Shown here piece by piece: positions 18,019 through 27,705 of a stretch of 64,000 bases of DNA (position 1 is its first letter; every line of letters begins with the position of its first letter). The stretch comes from Paenibacillus helianthi. Its GTDB lineage: Bacteria; Bacillota; Bacilli; Paenibacillales; Paenibacillaceae. The position numbers were made by a program, and so were the translations under genes. Location of the stretch: NCBI RefSeq assembly GCF_001909055.1, contig NZ_LVWI01000002.1:186001-250000 (forward strand), given 5' to 3'. Below the pieces are notes generated by a model. The model did no database searches and was not told where the DNA came from. It saw only the letters and a program-made list of their open reading frames with translations.

Positions 18019-20265
18019 TTACCGGGTGAATGTATAGGAGCTTCCAGCTTCTCCGGTGAACGAAATGTAGTCCAAACCGGGGGCTTCCAGGCAGCAAGGG
18101 CCGGATACCGTGCAAGTCACAACGGTTTCCGTAATAAGGCCCTCCGTCCAGGTAAAATCGAGGGTATAACCGCCCCTCGCCCGCAGGCCCTTGACGCTCC
18201 CTTCGCTCCAGCTTAGCGGTAATGCCGGCAGCAGCTTGATTTTCCCGGTATGGCTTTGCAGCAGCATCTCGGCTATCCCCGCCGCTCCTCCAAAATTGCC
18301 GTCAATCTGGAACGGCGGATGGTTGTCGAACAGGTTGGGCAGCGTGGAATGCTCCAAGAGAGCGCGCAGGTTCGCATAGGCCTTGCCCCCGTCCTGCAGT
18401 CTGGCCCAGAAGTTGATGATCCAGGCCCGGCTCCAGCCGGTGTGGCCGCCGCCGCTGGCCAGCCTGCGCTCCAGCGTCGTCCGGGCGGCCTCGGCTAGCT
18501 CTGGCGTATGCTCCACAGTGAAGGTATCCCCAGGATATAATGCAAACAGATGGGAGATGTGGCGATGCCCCGGCTCGACCTCTTCATAATCCTCCATCCA
18601 CTCCTGAATCTGGCCATATTTTCCGATTTGCGGTTTGGGAAGACGCCCCAGAGCGGCGGCGAGTTCTTCCCGGAATGCCTCGTCCCTGCCGATAATCTCC
18701 GCACTTCGGATACAGGCCCCAAACAGTGCATCTATAATCTGAAAATCCATCGACGCCCCGGCACAGAGCACTCCTGACTCACCGCTAGGCAGCTTATAGG
18801 TATTCTCAGGGGATACTGACGGGCAGGTAATCAGCCGGCCTTCGGCGTCCTCCATCAAATAATCGAGCAGAAATTGGGCCGCCTCCTTCATCGTCTCATA
18901 CGCCTGCACCAGAAAATAACGATCCTCGCTGAATCTGTAATGCTCCCACAGATGCAGGCACAGCCACGCTGCACCAAGCGGCCAGAACGAAGCGGGAAGG
19001 TAGGTATCCTGCGGAGCTGTGTCTGCCCAGATATCCGTATTGTGATGCGCCGTGAACCCCTGGCAGCCGTACATGACCCTGGCCGTGACTCTCCCTGGCT
19101 CCCGCATCCGCTCAATCAGATCAAACAGCGGCTCATGACATTCAGCCAGATTGCAGATCTCCGCAGGCCAATAATTCATTTGCGCATTGATATTGATCGT
19201 GAATTTGCTGTCCCAGGCCGGAGTGAAGCTGTCATTCCAGATTCCCTGCAAATTCGCGGGCAAAGAGCCTTGACGGCTGGAGGAAATAAGCAAATAACGG
19301 CCGTACTGGAAATAGGTCGCTATCAGACCCTTATCCTCTTCTCCCTTCTGAAACCGCTTCAGCCGCTCGTCAGTCGGCAGTACGTTCTGATGCGGGTTCT
19401 CCGGCAGCGTCAGTGCAACCCTTCCATACAGTCCGCGGTAATCTCCGATATGCCGTGCCTTCAGCTCTTCATAAGGAACCAGGATCAGCTCGTCCAGCCG
19501 TCTCTTGGCGTAGAGCTCAGGATCGGGATAGCGGAACGTGGTTCCTGCGGCAAGCAGCAGCGTGACCGAGCTTGCCCCCTCCACAAGCAAATACTCACCA
19601 ATGGTCCGGCAGATACCGTCTTCTGTGACTGCCTTCAAGGCAGCAGCAAAGGAGCTGCCTCCCTCACCGCCGCAATCTCCGCGCATCGCGAGTCCGCTGT
19701 TCTGCCATTTCTCTATTTTCTCCAGATATCTCCAGTCGTGGCGGTTAAACCTCGCCTTTAAGGAAATTCCGTCCTTACAGTCGGTAGTAATTCGGATGGC
19801 AATCACCTGGTCCGGGTAGCTGGCAAACATCTCACGGGTATACCTAGCCTCACCGATCCGGTAACTGATCCGGGATATGCCGTTTTCCAAATCAAGCTCT
19901 CTTCTGTAGTCTTCGGCAGGCTGTCCATGCCTGCCGAATGACAGCAGCAGCTCTCCCAGCGGCAAATAATGCCGCTGCGCTTCGGGAAGACCTGCCATCG
20001 ACATGGCAGCCAATTCTTCAGCCTCCCGCAGCCTTCCCTCCAGAATCAGCCTGCGAACTTCGGGCAAATGAGGCAGGGCATCTTCGTTGTTGCGGTCTCT
20101 CGGACCGCCGTACCATACAGAATCCTCATTGAGCTGCAGCTTCTCCTCGGCTGTACCGCCAAAAATCATGGCACCGAGCCGCCCGTTTCCAATCGGCAAG
20201 GCCTCATTCCATTCCAGCGCCGGTTGCCTGTACCATAACTGCTGCTTATGTTCCATGCTTGTCAT
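18019..20265 (-). CDS. GH95 alpha-L-fucosidase or alpha-L-galactosidase, cytoplasmic
   Basis: 748 residues covering the complete GH95 fold: N-terminal beta domain ([14 protein letters not shown]), (alpha/alpha)6 barrel, C-terminal beta domain. Family catalytic positions are visible: the Asn pair in NINAQMNYW, Glu in [10 protein letters not shown], Asp in FQIDGNFG. No signal peptide. ATG 20265 has AAGGAG 10 bases upstream. It is the last gene of the set with the Zn-dehydrogenase, aldo/keto reductase and lactonase. GH95 includes both alpha-1,2-fucosidases and alpha-L-galactosidases; the neighbouring oxidative genes fit either sugar, and sequence reading alone does not decide. Confidence 0.9.
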   Translation of the reverse strand: MTSMEHKQQLWYRQPALEWNEALPIGNGRLGAMIFGGTAEEKLQLNEDSVWYGGPRDRNNEDALPHLPEVRRLILEGRLREAEELAAMSMAGLPEAQRHYLPLGELLLSFGRHGQPAEDYRRELDLENGISRISYRIGEARYTREMFASYPDQVIAIRITTDCKDGISLKARFNRHDWRYLEKIEKWQNSGLAMRGDCGGEGGSSFAAALKAVTEDGICRTIGEYLLVEGASSVTLLLAAGTTFRYPDPELYAKRRLDELILVPYEELKARHIGDYRGLYGRVALTLPENPHQNVLPTDERLKRFQKGEEDKGLIATYFQYGRYLLISSSRQGSLPANLQGIWNDSFTPAWDSKFTININAQMNYWPAEICNLAECHEPLFDLIERMREPGRVTARVMYGCQGFTAHHNTDIWADTAPQDTYLPASFWPLGAAWLCLHLWEHYRFSEDRYFLVQAYETMKEAAQFLLDYLMEDAEGRLITCPSVSPENTYKLPSGESGVLCAGASMDFQIIDALFGACIRSAEIIGRDEAFREELAAALGRLPKPQIGKYGQIQEWMEDYEEVEPGHRHISHLFALYPGDTFTVEHTPELAEAARTTLERRLASGGGHTGWSRAWIINFWARLQDGGKAYANLRALLEHSTLPNLFDNHPPFQIDGNFGGAAGIAEMLLQSHTGKIKLLPALPLSWSEGSVKGLRARGGYTLDFTWTEGLITETVVTCTVSGPCCLEAPGLDYISFTGEAGSSYTFTR

Positions 20266-20321
20266 GATTGTTACGCTCCTTCAATCCGCATAATATGAAC
20301 TTACCGATATCGGTACTGTGC

Positions 20322-21341
20322 TTAGTCCAGCTCTACTAGTGCCTTGATTACCTCGGATTCAGGCTTCAGCCAGTTCTCGAACTGGCCGATCATGTCCTTG
20401 AACCCGCTGCGGTGGGTAATGTAGCTGCCGACATCAATGTATCCGTCCCGGATAGCATCAAGCACGCGCTCAAAGTCCTCCCGGGTGGCATTTCTGCTGC
20501 CCTGCACCGTCATTTCGCGGGCATGAAAATCGGGGTCACTGAAGGTAATCGTGCCTTTCACCAATCCGACATAGGTTAGCGTTCCTCCATGGCCGACAAG
20601 CCCAAAAGCACCTTCCATGGAAGAGATGTTGCCGGTAGAATCGATGACATAAGGCAGGAAGTTGCCGTCAGTAAGCTTGGACAACTGCTCCTTCGGCTCC
20701 CGTAGAGCGCTCACCGTATGCTCAACCTGCGCCCATTCCCTGCAAAAGTCCAACCGTTCGTCGTTTACATCCATACCTATTACCTTCGCACCGGCGTATC
20801 TGGCCATCGCCATCACTCCAAGCCCAATCGGTCCGGCTCCGATCACCAGCACTTGATCACCAGCGCCAAGTCCGGAGCGCCGTACTGCATGCGCGCCAAT
20901 CGCCAGCGGCTCCAGCATCGCCGCCTGGTCCAGCGTCAGCCCTTCCGTTTTCAATAGGTTCTGTACAGGCAAGGCTACCCGCTCCCGCATTCCTCCGTCC
21001 AAATGAACGCCGAACACCCTCATTTTCTGACAGCAGTTGGTTTTGCCGCTCAGGCAGGCCCGGCATTCGCCGCAATGAAGATAGGGAATGACACTGACCT
21101 GATCGCCTACCCGCAGCCCTTCCGGGTTGTCGCCGATTTGCTCAATCGTTCCAGACAGCTCATGCCCAAGCACGCGCGGGTAAGTGAAATAAGGCTGATT
21201 GCCCCGATATGCATGCAGATCGGTTCCGCAAATGCCGATTCGGCGAATCCTTACAATCGCTTCGCCGGCCTGAAGCTGCGGCTCCGGCAGATCCTCCCTA
21301 TACACGAATTTTCCGATTTCCTCGCAGATAATTCCCTTCAT
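20322..21341 (-). CDS. Zinc-dependent medium-chain dehydrogenase (possible L-galactonate 5-dehydrogenase)
   Basis: 339 residues from ATG 21341. A longer in-frame reading adds 45 residues that overlap the upstream gene and have no ribosome site; ATG 21341 has GGGGAG and overlaps the preceding stop as TAATG, indicating coupled translation. Catalytic zinc ligands Cys38 and His60-Glu61 (GHE), structural zinc cysteines in CGECRACLSGKTNC, and a Rossmann motif GAGPIGLG are all present. E. coli LgoD (YjjN), an L-galactonate oxidoreductase, belongs to this family. Neighbours (aldo/keto reductase, lactonase, GH95) suggest oxidation of L-galactonate or L-fuconate. Other polyol dehydrogenase roles remain possible. 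Confidence 0.85.
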   Translation of the reverse strand: MKGIICEEIGKFVYREDLPEPQLQAGEAIVRIRRIGICGTDLHAYRGNQPYFTYPRVLGHELSGTIEQIGDNPEGLRVGDQVSVIPYLHCGECRACLSGKTNCCQKMRVFGVHLDGGMRERVALPVQNLLKTEGLTLDQAAMLEPLAIGAHAVRRSGLGAGDQVLVIGAGPIGLGVMAMARYAGAKVIGMDVNDERLDFCREWAQVEHTVSALREPKEQLSKLTDGNFLPYVIDSTGNISSMEGAFGLVGHGGTLTYVGLVKGTITFSDPDFHAREMTVQGSRNATREDFERVLDAIRDGYIDVGSYITHRSGFKDMIGQFENWLKPESEVIKALVELD

Positions 21342-22300
21342 TATAATCGCTCCCCGTTCTGATCTGGTCCTTCGTTCCACTCCGGCCGGCCGCTCGGCCA
21401 TGTTGCCCCAGCAACCGGCTTCAGAATTTCCAGCACTTCCTCCAGCAATTGTTCGTTCATCGGCTCTTCTGTCCACAAAATATTGTTGCGGATATTTGCC
21501 GGGGTCGCCGTGCTTACCAATGTTGTCGGAATCTGTTCATTCGCTGTAGAGAATTGGACAGCCAGCTTCGCAATGTCCTCTCCCTTGCCCCGGCAATATT
21601 CGGCAGCGCGTTTACAAGCAGCCTGGATGTCACCACTCGCCGGGTGCCAGTCAGGCACCTGGCGGGTACTCAGCAGGCCCATGGAAATAGGCGATGCATT
21701 CATCAGTCCGGTTCCCTGCCGCTCCAGTATTGGAAGGAGGCGGAGCAGCGTGGTATCGTTCAGGGAATAATGGCAATACGACAGGATCACATCCAGCGTT
21801 GTACGGGACAACACCATTTCGAAGATATTCAAAGGCAGGCCAGTCACGCCGAAGAAGCGGATCTTCCCGGATTGCTTCAATTCCTCCAGAGCCGGAATTC
21901 CTTCTTCCATCACCTGCTCCATTGAACCGAATTCGATGTCGTGCAGCAGCAAAATATCCAGATAGTCCGTTCCCAGCCGGCGCATGCTTTCTTCCGCGCT
22001 GCGGATTACCCTTTCCTTGGAGAAATCAAATTCATCCTGACCGTAACGTCCGGCCTTCGTGCTAATCATGTACCGGTCCCGCGGAACAGTCTGCAGCGCC
22101 TCTCCCAGCACCGTCTCCGCTTTGGTCAACCCGTAATACGGAGATACATCAATGAGATTAATCCCCATGTCGATAGCGGTATGAACCGTACGGATTCCCT
22201 CTTCCTTCGGAACTTCCCGGAATACGCTTCCAAGCGAAGACGCCCCGTAACTTAGCACAGAAACGTCCAGCCCGGTGTTTCCCAGCTTTCTGTATTTCAT
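21341..22300 (-). CDS. Aldo/keto reductase, likely L-galactose/L-fucose 1-dehydrogenase
   Basis: 319 residues, a complete TIM-barrel aldo/keto reductase. The catalytic tetrad is visible: Asp51 and Tyr56 (DVSPYYG), Lys82 (STKAG), His120 (LLLH). This subgroup includes the L-galactose, L-fucose and D-arabinose dehydrogenases that oxidise C1 to a lactone. The gene lies between the COG3618 lactonase and the Zn-dehydrogenase, the order expected for lactone formation, hydrolysis and further oxidation. Its stop codon overlaps the next start by one base. Confidence 0.85.
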   Translation of the reverse strand: MKYRKLGNTGLDVSVLSYGASSLGSVFREVPKEEGIRTVHTAIDMGINLIDVSPYYGLTKAETVLGEALQTVPRDRYMISTKAGRYGQDEFDFSKERVIRSAEESMRRLGTDYLDILLLHDIEFGSMEQVMEEGIPALEELKQSGKIRFFGVTGLPLNIFEMVLSRTTLDVILSYCHYSLNDTTLLRLLPILERQGTGLMNASPISMGLLSTRQVPDWHPASGDIQAACKRAAEYCRGKGEDIAKLAVQFSTANEQIPTTLVSTATPANIRNNILWTEEPMNEQLLEEVLEILKPVAGATWPSGRPEWNEGPDQNGERL

Positions 22301-22324
22301 CGCATTGAACCTCCATGGTTACTA

Positions 22325-23158
22325 TCATTTTATTTTGTAGAATCTTGCAGCATTCGCTCCGAAGATTGGCTCCATCTCTTGCGGCGACAGCCGCTCCCGG
22401 AGAACCTGCCGCAATCCCTCAATTACCTCATCATAAGTTGCAGCCATGAGACACACGGGCCAATCGCTGCCGAACATCAGCCTTTCGGGTCCAAACAGAT
22501 CCAGTACTCCATGAACATAGGCAGTGAAATCCTTTTGCGTCCAGCCCTGAGGATCAGCCTCCGTCACCATCCCGGAAAGCTTGCAGTAAATACCAGGATG
22601 CTGCGCAATTTCTGCCATATAGCTTCTCCATGGTTCTATACTGCCCGAAGCAATCGGCGGCTTCGCCAAGTGGTCAATCACGCCTCTGAGTCCGGGTACC
22701 CGTTCCAGCAGCTCTATAAGCTGCGGAAGCTGATCCGCCAGAACAAGCAGGTCGACGGGAAGATCCTCTTCTGCAAAGTATGAAAGCGCTTCTACATAAG
22801 GGGTAGATAAAAGAATGCCGGGATCGTCCATCTCCTGTATCATCACGCGAATTCCGGTGAATTTCGGATGCTCGCAGAACCTCCGGTATTGCGCTTTGAA
22901 TGACGGGTTCTCAAGGTCCAGCCAACCAATCACGCCAGCTATGGAATCGGTTTTCTCACTTAATTCAAGAATGAATTCGGTTTCCTCCACCGTAGGCGCA
23001 GCCTGTACCACAATCGTGTGGCTGATCCCGTGTTTTTGCAAATGCGGCTCAAGATCGGAGGGTAGATAGTCCCGGAAAAGCACCGGAATTTCGGGTGTAA
23101 TCCATCCGTAATCGTTTCTGTCTATCTTCCAAAAATGCTGATGAGCATCAATATGCAT
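22325..23158 (-). CDS. COG3618 amidohydrolase, likely L-galactono/L-fucono-lactonase
   Basis: 277 residues. ATG 23158 is preferred over the in-frame GTG 23161 because the GGAGG site is then 7 bases away, not 4. The N-terminal metal motif DAHQHFW and the distal DHLAKPP and GSDWPV motifs mark the amidohydrolase superfamily group that contains L-fucono-1,5-lactonase and L-galactono-lactonase. First gene of the four-gene set; divergent from the AraC regulator at 23288. It would open the lactone made by the aldo/keto reductase. Confidence 0.85.
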   Translation of the reverse strand: MHIDAHQHFWKIDRNDYGWITPEIPVLFRDYLPSDLEPHLQKHGISHTIVVQAAPTVEETEFILELSEKTDSIAGVIGWLDLENPSFKAQYRRFCEHPKFTGIRVMIQEMDDPGILLSTPYVEALSYFAEEDLPVDLLVLADQLPQLIELLERVPGLRGVIDHLAKPPIASGSIEPWRSYMAEIAQHPGIYCKLSGMVTEADPQGWTQKDFTAYVHGVLDLFGPERLMFGSDWPVCLMAATYDEVIEGLRQVLRERLSPQEMEPIFGANAARFYKIK

Positions 23159-23287
23159 CACCCCACCTCCTTTTCATCTCATTCTAACATCCGATAAAAG
23201 AATAAAAATAGCCTAAACAAGCAAATTTATACCTTATTTTGATATAATGACTGTAAGAATCTATAGTTCAAACAAGGAGGCAGTTCA

Positions 23288-24157
23288 ATGAAACCGATCC
23301 GTAAGGTTTTTGACAACGAGTTGCCGTTGTCTCTGCTTTTGGACTACAAGGAAACGAAAAGCCAGCAGCGCGAGCTACCCGACCATCAGCATCACTGGTA
23401 CGAGATCGTCTACGTCTACCGGGGAAAAGGGACGTTTTTTATCGATCAGACGTTTTACGAGATGCGCCAGGGTGATGTCATCGTCGTTCCCGGAAATACA
23501 GTGCACCGGGGATTTCCCGACAAAGAGGAGCCTGTGACGTCCTCCGCCGTTTTTTTCAGCCCGGATCTTGTTCATAATCACGCATTCAGTGAGGTATACA
23601 CCTATCTGAAGCTGTTTGATACAGCCAAGAAGAACAAGCAGTACAAATACAATCTGTCTCCTGAACACGCCAAAATATTGCAAAACGATATTGATGCCAT
23701 CCACGGCGAATGGGAACAGAAATATCCGGACGGCGGCCAGGCTATGACGCTGCAGCTCCATCTCATGCTGCTTCACTTAAACCGGTACTGCCTGCCGCAG
23801 TCCGCCGGGCTGGACGCCCCTAACGCGTTGGTGCCGGACTGGTTTCGCGAAGCGCTTGCCTATATCAATGACCATCTGAACGGGCCGCTGGAGCTTAGCG
23901 CGCTGGCAAAACGGGCGGCCGTATCTCCGGCCCATTTCAGCCGTGTCTTCAAGCAGCGGCTGGGCATGAATGCGACTGATTATATTTCGACCAAACGGAT
24001 TTTTGCGGTCAAGGATGGCTTGCTCCAGTCCAAGGACAAAATTGAGCACATTGCCATGACCTGCGGCTTTGAGAGCATGCCCCATTTTTACCGCACGTTT
24101 AAAAAATATACGGGCATGACTCCCGCCGCTTACCGGAAAGGCAGCAGGCCACACTGA
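23288..24157 (+). CDS. AraC-family transcriptional regulator
   Basis: 289 residues: cupin N-terminus (PDHQHHWYEIVYVYRG with its His ligands, about 35-105) and a C-terminal double helix-turn-helix (LAKRAAVSPAHFSRVFKQ; IAMTCGFESMPHFYRTFKK, ending MTPAAYRK). AAGGAGG site before the ATG. It is divergent from the lactonase gene by 129 bp and converges on the GH31 gene ending at 24177. Likely the activator of the lactonase-to-GH95 operon. Confidence 0.92.
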   Translation: MKPIRKVFDNELPLSLLLDYKETKSQQRELPDHQHHWYEIVYVYRGKGTFFIDQTFYEMRQGDVIVVPGNTVHRGFPDKEEPVTSSAVFFSPDLVHNHAFSEVYTYLKLFDTAKKNKQYKYNLSPEHAKILQNDIDAIHGEWEQKYPDGGQAMTLQLHLMLLHLNRYCLPQSAGLDAPNALVPDWFREALAYINDHLNGPLELSALAKRAAVSPAHFSRVFKQRLGMNATDYISTKRIFAVKDGLLQSKDKIEHIAMTCGFESMPHFYRTFKKYTGMTPAAYRKGSRPH

Positions 24158-24176
24158 AGCACTCCTTGTTCTTTAT

Positions 24177-26603
24177 TCACCGCTTCAAATCTACTTCACT
24201 GACAGCTATAGGTTCACCTTGATAAGTAACGATGCACCTTCCGGCATTCCCGGTGAATTCTACCGCAAATGGTCTGACCGCCGGCATACCGGCATAGCTT
24301 CCACTGCGCTTCCCGATCGTAAGGATACGGTCCGCTTCGCTCCACTTCATCTCAATCGTGGCGTACGAACCATTCTCATAATTATAGTTATCCCCTTCAT
24401 CTTCATACAGTGTGAATGAAGCATCCAGGCCAGAATATACCTTCAGGCCAATCAATGCTTCGGGCTGTTCATCCGCATATTGGACATCCGGGCCAACCGG
24501 AATAATGGAGCCAGCGCGGACAAAGAGAGGGAGCGTCTCCAAATCGGCTGTAGCTTCAAATATCAAGCCGCCCTTGATCCGTTCATCACTCCAGTAATCG
24601 TACCATTCTCCGTCCGGCAGGTAGACACTGCGCTGCTTGCCTACCCCCTGAAGCTCGCGGGAGCCGGGACCATAATACATCGCAGTTGTGACGGGTGCAA
24701 CCAGAAAGGCCGGGCCGAACATGAACTGATCAGCAATATCATGGACCCGCACATCTTCCCGGTAATCGAAAGCCAGCGCACGAAACATCGTATATTTGCG
24801 ATGTGCGACGGCCCCTGCCATAGAATAGATATAGGGCATCAGCCTGTAGCGGAGCTTCAGATATTTCACCAGCGTGTCGTACATCTGCTCGCCCTCTTCG
24901 CCGAATCGCCACAACTCCCTTGGCGTATCTGTTCCATGGGAACGGAACATAGGCAGAAAGGCCCCTAGTTGGAACCAGCGTACATACAGCTCACGATACC
25001 CCAGATCTGCAACGCCTTCGTCATAATCCCCGTTCCAGAACCATTGATCTTGGTGGTTATGAACGAAGAATGCGCCGATATCCAGTGTCCAGTAAGGGGA
25101 ACCTGTCACGCAAAAATTAAGGCCGTCTGCAATCTGCTTTCGAAGCGTTTGCCAATTGGCCGCTATATCTCCCGACCAAGTAATCGTACCGTAACGATGC
25201 TGCCCGGCATAAGCGGAACGCGTCAGATTCACGACCCGTTTGCCTGTGTCCGCCGCACGCTGGCCTTCATAGATGCCCTTGGAATGCAGCAGCGAATAGG
25301 CATTGATAACCCCAGGATCGAGATAACGCTTGGATTCTGCCGTGTTAATCAGCATGCGCTGCTCGGGTTCCGGCTTCACCGCGCCTTTCCAGTCGGCCTC
25401 GAACGGCTCGGTACAGTCGCACCACCAGGCGTCAATCCCATGGGAGAACAGTCCGGTATTGGCTTGCTTCCAGTACAACTCCCGCGCTTCCTCCCGGAAA
25501 GCGTCATATGTAGCCTGATTGCCGAGCAGGAAGCCGTGTTCATTCATTTCCTGGTGATTATCGCCGCCGGCCCCCATGATCGGCCATATAGATACCATTA
25601 GCTTGGCGTTCAGAGCGTGTAAGCTATCCATCATTTCGGAGGGGGTTGGAAAACGCTCCGGATCAAGTGTTTTTTGTCCCCACAAATTGCCCGTCCATGA
25701 CTGCCAATCCAGTACGATGCAATCCAGGGGAAGCGAGCGGTCACGATATTCTTGAACTGTAGCAATCAATTCTTCCTGGGAAACGTAGCGTTCCTTGGAT
25801 TGCACATAGCCGAAAGACCATTTCGGAAGCATCGGCGCTTCCCCCGTCAAATGCCGGATTCCGCCAATGATCTGATCGAACTCCGGGCCGTAAATCACAT
25901 AATAATCCATCTCCTCATCCACATCCGTCCAGAGATATGAACCGAATGCATCATCATGAAATGTCATGTACGAATTAGAGTCTACCAGAATTCCGTAACC
26001 GCGCGTGGACACAAGGACCGGAACAACCGCTTTCATATTTTGCTGATATAAATACTGGTGCTGGCCCCGAAGATTCATCATTCCCTCTTCATGTGAGCCA
26101 AGTCCATACAGGGCCTCGCCCTCCTGCCATTCGAATTCCAGCTTCGTATGATAGGCTTGTCTGTCGAGCCTGCGGTTTATCCCTTCCGCTCTTGCACGCA
26201 GGCCATCCGCCCCTTGATCGGTTTCAACCTTATCGGCCGAAGCATCAAAGAGTGTACGGTATACATCCGTTCTTTCAAGCGTTTTCCCGCCTCTGGATGG
26301 TTCTCTCGTCAACAATCTCCCATTCGCATCCCAATAACTGAATGCACAGGTCCATTTGTCCACCCGAATAGTGAGGAGAGCAGTCGAAATTTCCAGATAG
26401 CCAGGATGGTCCGCAACCGTCCAGAGAACGCCCTCCGCCTCTGGGCGGCTCAATACTACGAGACTCTGTTTCCCGCTTAATTCCGAATCCAGGGTATACC
26501 GAATTCTGGCAATGCCCGGAGTACCAAAGGAGATATGCATGATTCCTTCTGTAGTCTCCAACCTGACGCCATCCGAACCGGAATCTACATGCTTCAGTTT
26601 CAC
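24177..26603 (-). CDS. GH31 alpha-xylosidase (XylS/Xyl31A-like), cytoplasmic
   Basis: 808 residues with no leader. N-terminal beta-sandwich about 1-255, barrel about 260-620 with nucleophile Asp396 (AWWCDCTEPF) and acid/base Asp479 (WSGD), then proximal and distal C-terminal beta domains. The WWCDCTEPF-type motif is close to the alpha-xylosidases of xyloglucan loci, and differs from the FWLDEAEPE motif of the GH31 enzyme at 1834, so the two are not recent duplicates and may act on different xylosyl linkages. Divergent from the AraC gene at 26723. Confidence 0.87.
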   Translation of the reverse strand: MKLKHVDSGSDGVRLETTEGIMHISFGTPGIARIRYTLDSELSGKQSLVVLSRPEAEGVLWTVADHPGYLEISTALLTIRVDKWTCAFSYWDANGRLLTREPSRGGKTLERTDVYRTLFDASADKVETDQGADGLRARAEGINRRLDRQAYHTKLEFEWQEGEALYGLGSHEEGMMNLRGQHQYLYQQNMKAVVPVLVSTRGYGILVDSNSYMTFHDDAFGSYLWTDVDEEMDYYVIYGPEFDQIIGGIRHLTGEAPMLPKWSFGYVQSKERYVSQEELIATVQEYRDRSLPLDCIVLDWQSWTGNLWGQKTLDPERFPTPSEMMDSLHALNAKLMVSIWPIMGAGGDNHQEMNEHGFLLGNQATYDAFREEARELYWKQANTGLFSHGIDAWWCDCTEPFEADWKGAVKPEPEQRMLINTAESKRYLDPGVINAYSLLHSKGIYEGQRAADTGKRVVNLTRSAYAGQHRYGTITWSGDIAANWQTLRKQIADGLNFCVTGSPYWTLDIGAFFVHNHQDQWFWNGDYDEGVADLGYRELYVRWFQLGAFLPMFRSHGTDTPRELWRFGEEGEQMYDTLVKYLKLRYRLMPYIYSMAGAVAHRKYTMFRALAFDYREDVRVHDIADQFMFGPAFLVAPVTTAMYYGPGSRELQGVGKQRSVYLPDGEWYDYWSDERIKGGLIFEATADLETLPLFVRAGSIIPVGPDVQYADEQPEALIGLKVYSGLDASFTLYEDEGDNYNYENGSYATIEMKWSEADRILTIGKRSGSYAGMPAVRPFAVEFTGNAGRCIVTYQGEPIAVSEVDLKR

Positions 26604-26652
26604 AGTTTATCCCTACCCTTCCTCATGATTTTGCTATAGTATAATGATATTA

Positions 26653-26682
26653 TTGTTGATAACCGAATATCTAACATATAAT
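26653..26682 (+). promoter_or_regulatory. Possible sigma-A promoter of the AraC gene at 26723
   Basis: TTGTTG (26653-26658) and TATAAT (26677-26682) are 18 bases apart, about 41 bases upstream of the start codon. An overlapping TTGATA would give a spacing of 15. The region is AT-rich, so the match is only moderately significant. Confidence 0.35.
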
Positions 26683-26722
26683 TGCGAATCATTGATACAA
26701 TATTGCGATTTGGGGAGGCATT

Positions 26723-27616
26723 ATGTACGAGCACCGTTACCGGGAGATCAAGCTGCACGGCCAGCCCGAATTTCCGATTCATATCTACCAAGTGGAGCAT
26801 CCGGCCAGCGTTCATTCCATCCTTCCTGTGCATTGGCATAATGAGATAGAATTAATCTATTTGGCAAAAGGTACGGCTACCTTTCATATCGAAAACCGGG
26901 AGTTTGCCATTCAGAAGGGAGAGTGCCTGATCGTTCATCCCGGAGAACTCCATTCGGGGATTGGCTCTGCCTCTGACGGCACTTGCTATTATTCTATCGT
27001 GTTCAAATTATCTTGGCTGTCTTCCCCGCAATCGGACCGGGTTCAGGAATTATTCTTTGAACCCATCCTGCAGGGAACTGCCAAGCTGCCCGCCCTGTTA
27101 TCTGCTGCAGACGAAATCCACTCTAAGTTGCTCGTTAGCGTACGGGAGGTTCTGAGCCGCTATGAGCGCCAATCCACCGCTTACGAAATGAGCTTGAAGG
27201 GCCTCCTTCTGCAGTTCATTGCAGATATTTACCAGTACGGCCTGATAGAGAGCAGCAATGAGTCAGGAAGCCTTCACGGACGAGAATACAACCGGCAGAT
27301 CAAGCAAGTACTGTCTTATATGGAGACACATTCAAGCGAGAAGCTGGAGCTGGATCAGCTTGCATCCGTTGTATCGCTTAGCCGCTCCCATTTCTGTACT
27401 TTTTTCAAAACGCTGACTGGAATGCGGCCGATGGAATATTTGAACTATATCCGCATCAACAAAGCGGCCAGTCTACTCCGCAGCGGATCGTACAATGTAT
27501 TGGAAGCCGCGCTGGAGTCAGGCTATCAGCATGTCAGCTACTTTTCTAAATGCTTCAAATTTTATATGAATATGACGCCTTCGGAATACAAGACCCGTTA
27601 TTCTACCGGTCTTTAG
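26723..27616 (+). CDS. AraC-family transcriptional regulator
   Basis: 297 residues with a GGGGAGG site upstream. Cupin half with VHWHNEIELIYLAKG (His ligands), and C-terminal helix-turn-helix pair (LASVVSLSRSHFCTFFK; ALESGYQHVSYFSKCFK, ending MTPSEYKTRY). Divergent from the GH31 alpha-xylosidase by 119 bp, its probable target. A bidirectional terminator separates it from the convergent GH43 gene. Confidence 0.92.
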   Translation: MYEHRYREIKLHGQPEFPIHIYQVEHPASVHSILPVHWHNEIELIYLAKGTATFHIENREFAIQKGECLIVHPGELHSGIGSASDGTCYYSIVFKLSWLSSPQSDRVQELFFEPILQGTAKLPALLSAADEIHSKLLVSVREVLSRYERQSTAYEMSLKGLLLQFIADIYQYGLIESSNESGSLHGREYNRQIKQVLSYMETHSSEKLELDQLASVVSLSRSHFCTFFKTLTGMRPMEYLNYIRINKAASLLRSGSYNVLEAALESGYQHVSYFSKCFKFYMNMTPSEYKTRYSTGL

Positions 27617-27636
27617 CCATGGCATATGGGCCATAC

Positions 27637-27677
27637 AGAAAGCAGCACCAGAGGATCTCCGAGTGCTGCTTTCTTTT
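27637..27677. terminator. Bidirectional rho-independent terminator
   Basis: AGAAAGCAGCAC (27637-27648) pairs perfectly with GTGCTGCTTTCT (27663-27674), followed by TTT. It lies between the convergent AraC and GH43 stop codons and can serve both. Confidence 0.8.
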
Positions 27678-27705
27678 CCAAGGCATATTCAGATTTCGCT
27701 TCCGG

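Noticed and set aside
18874..19761. Plus-strand open frame (295 codons) opposite the GH95 gene
   Set aside because: Shadow of the GH95 catalytic domain in GC-rich sequence; no domain seen.
20322..21476. Longer form of the Zn-dehydrogenase with 45 extra N-terminal residues
   Set aside because: The extra residues overlap the aldo/keto reductase gene, lack a ribosome site and do not resemble the family N-terminus; the TAATG-coupled start at 21341 is better.
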